64,000 nucleotides of DNA from Synaphobranchus kaupii. Its lineage: Eukaryota > Chordata > Actinopteri > Anguilliformes > Synaphobranchidae. Of the stretch, positions 36,725 through 47,273 are shown one piece after another. The notes beneath the pieces were generated by a model. The model was not told the DNA's origin. It saw nothing but the letters and a program-made list of their open reading frames with translations, and did no database searches. Within the stretch, counting starts at the first letter, position 1. Every line of letters starts with the position of its first letter. The position numbers and the translations under genes are program-made. Location of the stretch: positions 18,810,722-18,874,721 of the forward strand of contig CM056383.1 in assembly GCA_029718625.1 (NCBI GenBank), in the 5' to 3' direction.

Positions 36725-38559
36725 AAAAATGTTCAAGCTCTCCAAGTTCAGGAGGAATATGGCCCAGGGGTACACAACTGCATTCCTGGAGTGTTGCCGT
36801 GCATGCTGTTTTTTGTTCCAACAAATTGTTTTGCCTTCATTGTCTGAAGAGCTGTATATACCAGTACTGATTCATCACTGTATCAGACCACAGTAAAAAT
36901 GTGTTCACAATAAAAATGAGTGCAATTGAAGTTCATGATTTCTTAATCAAACATTTCAGAACAAATAAATTACTTTGTCAAATGAAACAATTAAGAGCAG
37001 AAGTTGCAATGAAACCTCAAAACAGATCAGCCCTTTTTCATTGGCAGCTGCTGGGAGCTTGCAGGCCCAGACCCAGACCCAGGAAGGGGAGGTTGTCAAA
37101 GGCCCAGGGTGAAGAAGGCTGGCTGGTGTTTATTTCCATGTGAATAAACTGGAGTTTTAGTTGGGTTTATCAAAAATTGTAACCTATTAATGCCACCCTG
37201 ATCCATTCTTGAGCCAACCAAGCATGTACCAATGCCTTCTGGGTAAAGGATGTGATATAACCAATTTGCACCAACTGAAGAAATTGTGGACTTAAATTTA
37301 CAATTTGGATTCCAAATAACATTTCAAACAATAATTTGTTTGAATTGACACTCTTCTCCAATAGATCTTCATTGTATTAAGACTTTGAGGGAGTTCAGTG
37401 GGTTTTTGCCATCTCAACAAAATAAATGAACTGTCCCTCAATTAACTGACCCTCAAGAAGCCGCAGATGATACTTGCAGTGAAGTGAGTCATTTAACATC
37501 TTCACGCTGTTATCCAAAATTTCCCCTTAAGCCCTCAAGCCTTTGGTGAAGACTTTTTCATCTTGTGGAATGATGTCATCAAGCAATGATTCTAGGGCCT
37601 GGAGGATGGAGAGACAGAGGGGTGGTAAAATCAGAACTTTCAACTCACCTCAAAATCATCATCACTTAGGCGCCGATATTCTCACCTTTACCAGTGAATG
37701 GTGCAACTACAGTATGTGTTTCACATTGTGACTGGGAATTGAAGTTTCTGAGATGGTAATCTAAATTCATAACATAAATGCAGTACTCCTATTACCTAAT
37801 ATTATAACGATTTGGTAACCTCATAAAGGTAGAATGTTTTTCTTTAACTAAAGTACAAACACTGCACTACAATGCAGTAAATGAGATTCTAGCACTAGAA
37901 GTTATTTTATAGGTATATTTTTTTCTATTTAATACTGGTGTTCCTCAATGCCAGAGAACACCGCTGAATAAAAATTTAAAAAAACATTTAAATGAACAAT
38001 AAACATTTTAAATCACATGGTTGACATGCTGTTTATTTTTATTTTTTTAACTATTTGTTAAAAAAATGTTTAAGTCTGATAAAGCTGTTATTTATCTTAT
38101 GTTAGAAGAATCCGTGACAACCTAATGTATAGAAGACTAGTGATTCATGGATTATTATTATTTAATTAATTAATGTATTTAATCTTAGATACTGCCTGTA
38201 AAATAGCATTATTTTATAAGAACAGTACAAAAAAAATTTTGACCTGTAGTTCACAACTACAATGTAGCTCATAACTTGAATGATGTTGGATCAAATAAAT
38301 CATTGGATTACTTAATAAACTAGGCTAGCACCGTATATAAGGCCAATAACCTGCGTGTTCGTGGCGAATGATGCAGCATTTGTTGTAGTTATAGTCCAAT
38401 GGCAATGATTATTATTTTTGAAAGCTAAAGTGAGCATGATCATTTCAGTTGCAGACGGAAGTAGGCTACGTCGTTAGCTATGGAATTTCTTGTCGGCATT
38501 TTTCCAAGGTTGTTGACAGAACGTTAAGTGATTCAAAATCATTCTCACGTGCCCATTGA

Positions 38560-38785
38560 CCCCCATTAATTTTTTGGCGATAAAATGTCAAATATCTCAA
38601 AAAATGTATATGCTATAAAGGTAAAAAGTAATAGCAACCTGGAGGGGGTATAAAGGTATAATATGAGGTATGAATGGTGTCGATGGTGTGAACGGTGTAG
38701 GAGGAGTTTTGAAAAATCGGCGGAAGAATAATAACGGTCAGTCTGAGCGATAACAGTAGGTGTGGTTTTTCAACCACACCTAATA
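38560..38785 (+). repeat. LINE/RTE-like 3' tail ending in a hairpin
   Basis: GAAAAATCGGCGGAAGAATAATAAC followed by AATA-like spacing and a terminal hairpin AGGTGTGG-loop-CCACACCT-AAT (38758-38784). This organisation is that of the 3' ends of a common fish non-LTR repeat. Assigned by recognition of the pattern only. Confidence 0.45.
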
Positions 38786-40741
38786 AGAGTATTCTGGGGC
38801 TTATGACAACACAGTGTGCCATAGAATACTGGCATGCTTTGGCTGAGACTTTGCGTGGATATACACAGTTGGCCTACTTTGGTGGAAAGTACTTTTCGAA
38901 AAAAAAAAACATGCACAACAAAGTCTGTGGGTGTTCGTGAGGAACATTTGTGTCATTACATTTGGAAAGAGATGTTGCCGTTGCTTTTTTCAAACTTTGG
39001 ACCTATTGAGGTTCATTCGATCAGGGTGATATCACGGTGAGCTGCAGTGGATATCTATAAAACTAGTGAAATCTCAGATAAACTATCTGGATGGATGGAT
39101 AGATAGCACTCCGGGTATGTAGAAACATACCATGCTCTAACCCCTGCCCCTTTAAATTGACCACATTGGAAGCATTGCAAGTGTGCAGTCTCCCTTGCTA
39201 CTGTTTTGGTTATTCCGTCAGTCTAGCGAGCTACTTTTTGGATGTCTGCATAAAAGATTTACTGTGCAAAATGAACGCCAGCACCTGTAGGTGCATATGT
39301 GCAAAAGGATGCCTTGACCAGAATAATTCAGGAAGATGGGTACATAAAGTCATTTCTGCCATTGACACCATAACACAGGACATCTCACAGTCTTTATATG
39401 AACATACAGATGGGTTTCACCCAAGCAATTACAGGAATAGAGTGAACTAATGAGACACATCCCTGCAGGAATCTCATTCTGGACCACTGGGGTCAATCGT
39501 CCAGCCAGAGATCAGACAGGCTCAAGCCATTTCTTTCTTTACATAACTTTTGAAACCCACTTTAATAAGCTTACTTTTACATGTGTGGCGACTTGTTTTG
39601 GCTGCATTTTTATCCAACTTTTGTTTTGCTTGTCAATCACCTATGTATCATGTATCTCATTGTTTATTTAATATTGCATATTTTACGTCCATTATATTTC
39701 CCTTATGAATAGGTTTTTATTTATGCTCCTATCTTTGAACAATGCAGGACCTTTTCAACGTGCAAAAGGTGCTATACAATAAATGGGAAAAGTTAGAAAG
39801 GGACGTAACTGCGGAGCTCTTGCCATTATTGCCAGCTGTTAAAGGCGTCCGAAAATCCTGAGTAGTGATGTCACGGCGAGATTAAGGAAAAAAAATGAAA
39901 AAAGAAACCGCTTCTGGGTGGAATTGAAATTAATGAGCGTAATCAGCGGCAAACAGTGAACGAGGCACGGGCAATTAATATAAACAGGCTACGAATGGCC
40001 TGCAATCTGCATTGAGATGCAGCTGAGCCACGGAGGACAGCAGATGTCCTGGAGGACAGCTGCCGCTTTCCACTCCCGCAGAAGGGCTGTGCGGACAGCA
40101 GGCCAAACACAACCTGGCAGCCTCCTGGCTGCCGCTGACGGGCAGATGATTTCCTCATTCAGCGCCTTATGGAAGCCTCAATAAAATACGCCATTTAAAT
40201 GTGAAAACTGTACAGTCTCAATAGATATCGTAAATACAGAACGTATTATTCATACACTAAGTGTGTACATGAGATTTATCTTTTTAAGGCGGGGGTGCCA
40301 AACTTCAGTGTGGACGGCTGCAGTGTCTGCCTTTTTTGTTATTTCCTTTCCTTTCAGCAGCCAGTTTAAGCCTTTCGGAAAAAAAATGCGGGTGTACGTT
40401 CTAGCCAATCAATGATTTAATTCAGGCATTAAGGTGCACAGGCCTTTTAGTCAAGTCAATTCTCAGACAATTAAATCTTCCACTTTCTGTGACGTGCTTT
40501 ATGGAAATGATTCCACAGGAAAAGTATAACATTTGAGTTAATTCAATTGTAGGTCAAATCTGAGGTACTAATAAGCGTGAACACCTGGCCACTGAAACGA
40601 AACCGTGGAAAGTGAAGAAGAGGTCAATGGCAGAGCAAATGGCAACGAGCCAGTCCTGCATTGTGTTAAAATACGTTTAAGGGAAAACTGTGAACTCTGA
40701 CAAGTTTTCAACAAGGGATTGGCTGCAACAGCACGCATGGC

Positions 40742-40806
40742 GGGGGGGGGGGGGGGGGATTTTGAGGCAGTACTCCGAGAGCAAACACACACACACACAC
40801 ACACAG
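40742..40806 (+). repeat. Poly-G run and (CA)n
   Basis: 18 G at 40742-40759 and 11 CA units at 40785-40806. Confidence 0.85.
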
Positions 40807-42295
40807 TAGAGGCCTCTATGGGATCCTCAGTTTGTGGCAGTGTATCACTCACTGACTCCCTGACATTCCCTCATATTCTGTGCCTCCTTATCGTCTTCTG
40901 TCTTAAGTCTCCATCTTCCTACTTTCCAGCTCACCGGTGGTGGGTGTCAAAATTACAACAGTGGAGTCCATTATCGTCTCTCCTCTCTTAAAGACACACC
41001 ACATTACCTCTACATTTACGTTGCTCTCCACTTTCCCCTGTATTCACACCTCATTATCTATTATCTATAGAAAAAAAGGGGGGTGCTGCCTAATGTCGAT
41101 TTTCAAGCTATTTGTCTGGAAAATATCCACTGTAGAAATGCAAGTCTTTCTCCCTCTTGTGGTGATCACAGAAACCTTCTGGCCTGAAAAATTAAATATG
41201 CTAAATCCATAAACAGATCCATTGTAACAAAATAATTTGAACACGTGTTATGAAAACATGCATACTGTAACAGAACTACTTTTTATTATTAAAATGCCAA
41301 TGTTCTGCTATCATAGAAACATTAGGTTTTGGAGTTACGCAAGATCATTGTACCGTGAAAGTATCGAAACTTCATTGACCCTTAATGATTTCAAGAATAA
41401 TTTTCCACGTATAAAATGTTCCACCCAAAACAAAGACGGAGAGAGGGAAAGAGGCGTTTGTGTTTTATACAAAACATCCCCATTGATATATATCCTTTTT
41501 TTTTGCATATATAGACTAGTGTAGAGCATAGACAGCATGTTGCTTCTCATTCCCACAATTGCTATCAATGAAATGTAGACTTTTCTTCGTTAGACAGTGT
41601 CAATAGGTAAATGAGGGAAGATTTACCTCCTTCATATGCTCTCCGCTGGTTAACATTATGTTCATCTGACCATGTCCCAAGCTCACTTTTTTATCATACT
41701 GGCTCCCCCCAGTGGTGGGATGAGCTGCCAGCAACCACCATAACTCCATGGACACCATGCAGACATTTAACTTCAAACACCAATCAAATGTTCCCATATT
41801 GTACTCAAGAACCATTCAGCAAGGATTCGTCACACCCTATATAGAATGTACTAGAACAAAATGCATGTTTCTACGTACAGTACGTTGAAAATTTGTATTT
41901 AGTGATGACGCTTTTATCCAGAGCGGCTTACACATTTTCCTTTTCTGGATGTTTACTGAAACGATTAAGTTTGAGCACCTTGCTCAAGGGTAAAATAGCA
42001 GTGTCACAAGAGGGACTTAAAACTGCAGCCCGAGAGTTATGCTCAGGACCCTAAGCACTATCCTATAGCACGACTTCACATTTGTCTGTCTCAAGCCATT
42101 ATGCTACACAAGCAGCTCTGTGTTTAAACAAAGATGGAGTTTCATCAAAATGGTTGGTCCCACACACCCACCTGATTGTAAATTTTGTTGAGAAATAAAA
42201 ACCTCTTTAACCTTGATGGATAAGATGAAGTAAAATTCATGAGCAGTGTGACCAGGGACACACGTAGAACAATGCAATAATTAAGTAAACTGCCA

Positions 42296-42396
42296 ATGCA
42301 ACTGGTCCAGAATGCTGCTGCCTGCCTGATCTTCAGCCTGCCAAAATCCAAGCATACCATTACACTTTTAAACAACCTTCACTGGCTTCTAAAGGG
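42296..42396 (+). pseudogene. LINE ORF2 C-terminal relic
   Basis: Plus-strand frame reads Q-L-V-Q-N-A-A-A-C-L-I-F then a gap and L-N-N-L-H-W-L, the well-known 'LVQNAAARL...LHWLP' motif at the end of the RT region of fish L2/Rex-type LINEs. Nothing else of the element is readable around it. Confidence 0.65.
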
Positions 42397-42952
42397 TTTA
42401 AAAACCAATCAAGACATTTATTTTAAGAATCCACTAATCCAAATAAGCACTTTATTTCAGACTTAACTTTGAGTTATTTATTTTAAAAAAGACAACACAT
42501 AAACCATGTTTTGAACATTTACACAAGATATAAGCAATATAAATAAATAAGACTGCTACTGGTCAATGAAACAGTTGCAATTATCATGTACAAAAAAAAT
42601 GGTACGGATTTAAACCAGAATGTTTACTCTTTCTGACTGAAATTTGTGTAATGGACTAGCTGGCTTTACCTGAGGGGGTATGGCAAACAGTTCACCTACT
42701 AGGGTCTTACACCCAGTGTATTATGCCTGACAGACACATAGGGTTCCCACTCAAAACCAATTTACATTTTCCATAACTTTTCAACCATGTTCTTGGTGCA
42801 ATAGTTAAGTAGTAATTGAAGTAGATACTTACATTTTGATGCACATGAACTCTGCAAAGGTGCATAATTCACCCTCACTTGGGTAATAGAAGTATTATGA
42901 ATTTCAGTGGGCTGTCCAATTTGTTTGTACCATCTGCACACTGAAATACCAA

Positions 42953-43784
42953 GGCTGTGTCCGAATCAGAGCCCTATCTACTGTGCTGTGTACTAGCAAC
43001 TGTGCACGGTTTACTGTATACTGTTTAGTATGCATACCTGCCAACTCTCCCGTTTTTCCCGAGTTTCTACCGTATTCTAGCGGCGTACTAACGTTTTGTT
43101 GTTTCTCCCGGGAAACTCCGGTAATTTTACCAGTGTTCAAACTTTATTATGAAAATCCATGATGAACGGATCAAGCGGTCTTGTCTGTTTGTTTGACGAA
43201 GTTGCCAGATTTGCTTTTAAACATAATCCACACAATACACCATCTCACGCCATCTGTTTCAACACAACCTGGCAACCAAAAAGTAGCTCGAAAAAAAAGT
43301 TTCAGACAGTGGTTGTGTGCTTGCTGCCGCCAGCTTTTTCTTAACTTTGTCTTAGCTTTGTCTTAGCTCTTTGGTTTTTCTTTTAGTAACCCGTTGTTGC
43401 CACAGCAAAACACACACTCATCATTACCGCAAATCTACCATATTTTAAAACCTAAATGTTGGCAGGTATGAGTATGCAATGTGCAGTATGCACAAAATAT
43501 AATCCATAAGACATCCCGTCCTTGCACGGCCATGTCAAGTGTTGTTTTTGGAAAACGTCAGCGAAATTCTGCCTCATTTTTAAAGCGAAGCTGCGCGTCA
43601 TATTTATGCGACCAAAACGTTTGCATACTCCTTGAAAAGTATGCTCCTGAATATACTCAGTGAAAAGTATACAACTATATCATCTGGGAGTTTTAAGTAC
43701 ATTTACAGAAAAGTTTGCTTGCTATACTTTCTTGTCCAGTGTAATCAACAAGCATACTCAAGGGTGCCGATTCAGACACAGCCC
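42953..43784. mobile_element. Non-autonomous TIR element ('GGCTGTGTC'), interrupted
   Basis: Ends GGCTGTGTCCGAATC and GATTCAGACACAGCC are inverse; CAA flanks both sides, a possible 3-bp duplication as in PIF/Harbinger-type elements. A second element (43035-43470) is inserted in it. A related truncated copy is at 36385-36724. No transposase ORF. Confidence 0.7.
43035..43470. mobile_element. hAT-type MITE nested in the TIR element
   Basis: Termini TACCTGCCAAC and GTTGGCAGGTATG, with the 8-bp host word AGTATGCA on both sides (43027-43034 and 43471-43478). An 8-bp duplication indicates hAT transposition. 436 bp, no ORF. Confidence 0.75.
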
Positions 43785-44497
43785 AAGACTTGAGTACGTG
43801 ACCTCAAGCTAGTGAGTTTAGCAAGAAAAATGGATGCATATTACCTGCTGTAAAGATTTTTTTAAGTGCTCCTATTTGCCCTAACTTTTCGAAGACAGTG
43901 ACTTTTTTGACCACGACCCATTACTTTCTGGGATTCAAATATTTTTAGGGACTGTGAAAACCCATTTGCATTGTAAAACTATTGCATACAATAATTACAA
44001 TAATTTGCCCTTCTGGAACAATGTTCAATATTGAATACTTGCAAAACTAGAGAGCTAATGAAGCAGCCTCTCGAGGCACTGTGATAATTAACAGTGCAAT
44101 TTCCTTTTCTATTGAATTACAAAGCATCTGTACCCAACAGGCACAATGCAGTACACAGTCAAAAGGAAGTATTCTGGACCTCAGTAGGACGTGATGTTAC
44201 AGTGAACAAGGCTGCCTTGAGGTGAAAGTTTAGGTAGTGTGTGTACTGTGATGGACAGCATACTGTTGTAGAGTGAACATAGGGTTCACTCAAGTTTGAA
44301 TTTCCATTTATTAAGACAAAGTGATATCAATGAAGGTCTTAATTAAACCTTAATTAATCCATTATTCACTTTGTGCCTAGTTCTGTCCTTGCACCATAGA
44401 TTGTGCTGTTACTGCAGTTAACGGAAATGCTAGTCCTAAGGGCCACAATCTGCAGGTTTGTTGTGGTTTCGTTCCTATCTGCAGGCCTTAGAAACTA

Positions 44498-46653
44498 GGG
44501 GCTCATTTCACAAAAGTTGCGAGATGCATTTTTCCTGAACTTTTTAGAGTGTTTCACTTAGAAAATGCAATTGCAAGCCACAAACCCATGTCACAAAGCG
44601 CGTTCATGTAGGCAATCAGTAAATGGCAATCGTTCTCACCCCCCTGCCTTGTTTTGGTTTTATATCGAACTGTCAATTATCCCAAGACGCAAACTAAAGG
44701 TGATACTATGGATTATAGGCTACTTTACTATCTGTAAAATATTCTAAGTACTTTTAATAATCAAAATTATGCTACAATTTATCGTTTCTGAACTTAATTC
44801 AACGTTAATTATGAAAAGATCCTATTAAAACTATGTTAATGGCCTAAGCACAATTCACATTTGCCGTTCAGAATAAACGGCTCTGAATAAACAGCATCAT
44901 CTGCTGAATGATGGCAATTAAGGCTACATAGCACTCTTCCTTTCGCTTCGGCTGGCCACGAGTGTCAGGAGCCAAGGTTGCAAGTGGTATCTGGGGGTAG
45001 AAAAGTCTGGCTTGCAGTCAGATTAAATTGGAATTGCGCTTTGTAATATAAGAATGTCATTTGAACTATTTATTTTATTTGAAATATTATGTCTCCCCAG
45101 TAGGCCAAACATAGCCGACACTTTATAGTAACGTTATGTGTATTGCCATTTGTTCAAATTAAACCTACCCACTGTCACCTAGAAGCCATCCATCAGTAAT
45201 GTCACAAAGCGGTGACACAAATTGTACACACAGTTGCTCCAAATGTAGCTGTCGTGTATGCTCTCAAGCAGGGGTTGCGTTAAGCATGCTAAACAATTTC
45301 ATGGATTCGGTATCTTTCCTGTGAATTTGGATTAATAATGGTTATATATAGATGCCTTGACAAAGATCTCACTTTCCGTTAAGTCTAGCGTAGATTCTTC
45401 TAATTATCATGGTTGCATCTCTGTCGTGTCAGAAATGTAGCTGTTTTTGTTTACTGAACGTTACAGTAAGGGCATGGAATTAAAACCTTTTTTTAATAAA
45501 CATGTTCTGCACTTTTTTTTAAAGGCAATTGACTGCCCCACTTTTATTTTCAACACTAGCTGAGCTAGGACAGAGTGAAATGAAAACTGTTTTTGAATAA
45601 ACATGTTCTGCACTTTCTATTGTGCACATGTAATAATTGTGGCTGTAAGGGAGCCGCTAGTAGACTAACTCATGTCATAATTCAACCTAATAATTTTCTT
45701 ATATTTGTTGGAATTAAAACTATATAATACCGACATAACATCCAACAATGCAACGCAAAAGATACAAAATCGGTAAACATTAAAACAAACTTAATGATCT
45801 GTAAAAATAGACGGATGACGGATTTTTTTCAACCCCGTCCGTCACGTTGATGGATTATGATTTATTCTAGCGCAACCACTGCTCCAAAGACATTTAATCC
45901 CAGGGCATGACATACAAGTTGTAGCCTATGTTTATAGAGTGGAACTTTTCTACACACAAAAGTGTGTTCATTCTCAGTTGGTGCCCTGATGGGAATTTGT
46001 GACCATAAATTGCACCATGGACTTTTGGGGGACCATGCAGTGGTCATGCTTCTGTTAGTGTATGACCTACCATCTCTAAGGTCGCATAAGCGTAATATTT
46101 CATGCCATCCCTTACAACACACAATATTCCTTTTTCTGAACTAAATTCCAGGTAATGTTCTTGAAGTGGACTTTAACTTTACTTTCCAGAAGTAAATTTA
46201 GATCACAATTTCAAATACTTAAAGTCTGCAAATTTAGGAAACAAGTTTAGAATTAGTTCATAAAGGGTATAGCCTAATTAACATGTAGTAAGTAAATACT
46301 TTAAATATATATTTAGTTTTATAAAGTACGCAAAATAAACTTGATGTACTTAAGGATAATTATAAAAAATGAACTTGTACATACTAGTTTTTGGAAGGGA
46401 TATCTTTCAAGCAACTAATCTAAGTTATCTAAAGGGTGGGCGCGATCACAAAGAAGATTCTTTCTGAAGCATACCTCCGTCTCCGCACAATCAAAAGGAA
46501 ACACCATTCTTGATGAAAGAATTGGTTGTGCGAGCACCCTGTTGTTGTCGCACTTTTATTGACGATTTGCAAGCGATGCATTTTCGTGAAACGTTTTGAC
46601 AAGAAATTGCGATCTGCGAAAATCCTTGCAAATTGCTTTTGTGAAATGAGCCC
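44498..46653. mobile_element. Candidate 2.2-kb TIR element ('GGGCTCATTTCACAAAAG')
   Basis: GGGCTCATTTCACAAAAG at the left is exactly inverted at the right (CTTTTGTGAAATGAGCCC). Just inside, both ends continue with TTGC-rich related words. The 2.1-kb interior has no transposase-like frame. It includes two copies of AATAAACATGTTCTGCACTTT about 100 bp apart (45497, 45597). No convincing target duplication, so the span rests on the TIRs alone. Confidence 0.55.
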
Positions 46654-47273
46654 AATGTATGTCTCTTTGGCCAACTTTTTAAGCATCAAAGTGCTGAAAT
46701 GCTGTGAGAACCAGCAGCTGCTGAAGCCCTCCAGGACTTCATTTTGAGATACCTGTGGTACAGCTTCTGAAGCAAAAGTAACTGTTAAAGTCAGGCCCAG
46801 GCTTTGCTTCTTTCAGGGGTGGGTGCTGGCAGTGGCCAGCAGCAGTCCAATCGAGGACTTTAGAGAACTTGGTTCTGCGAAAGGTTCGTCCAAGACGACA
46901 GGAGTGCTATGATATGCCCTTGAGCACCTCTCAGAGGTACCTAACTTCATATTCATATTTTTATTCTTAAGTCTTAAGAACAAGAGTCCTTCTGATTCCT
47001 CATTGGGTGAGTGAGACCGCAAAAATAAAAATAATAAGTGCTCAACCACAGCCCTTGAACTGGGCTGGTCTTTCTACAACAACCCTTTCTTCCTGGACTT
47101 AAAAAAAAAAAGTATTATTATTATATTTTTAAAGCAGGCACTTGTACCTGTATATAAATATTACACACAAATATGTTGGTCCACCATTCTAATGGTTTCC
47201 TTCACAAAAACTTGGTGAAAACAAAATTACCGGCCAGTGTGCTACAGTTAAAGTGGCTGGGTTTCCCTGCTGA
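46654..47273 (-). other. Probable 3' UTR / downstream flank of the ZNF654-like gene
   Basis: Non-coding after the stop of the gene. A minus-strand AATAAA occurs at 46965-46960, about 310 nt past the stop; it is the best poly(A) candidate but unproven. An open frame at 47049-46813 has no family resemblance. Confidence 0.4.
46960..46965 (-). promoter_or_regulatory. Candidate poly(A) signal of the ZNF654-like gene
   Basis: AATAAA on the minus strand about 310 nt downstream of the stop codon. Other AT-rich sites exist nearby, so use is not certain. Confidence 0.35.

Larger units (their letters stand above)
36725..42295. other. Gene-free stretch with scattered repeats
   Basis: No exon seen. Holds an LINE-type tail (38560-38785), a poly-G run (40742-40759) with (CA)n (40785-40806), and a relic of a fish repeat at 41895-42070 (CGCTTTTATCCAGAGCGGCT, then CACCTTGCTCAAGGGT). 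39890-40170 is unique-looking DNA of even composition. Confidence 0.5.

Noticed and set aside
36765..36890. Possible hAT-type MITE (CAGGGGTACACAACTG start)
   Set aside because: Left end resembles the family, but no inverse right end or 8-bp duplication could be found.
46813..47049. 78-codon minus-strand frame after the host gene
   Set aside because: Falls in the probable 3' UTR with no family resemblance.
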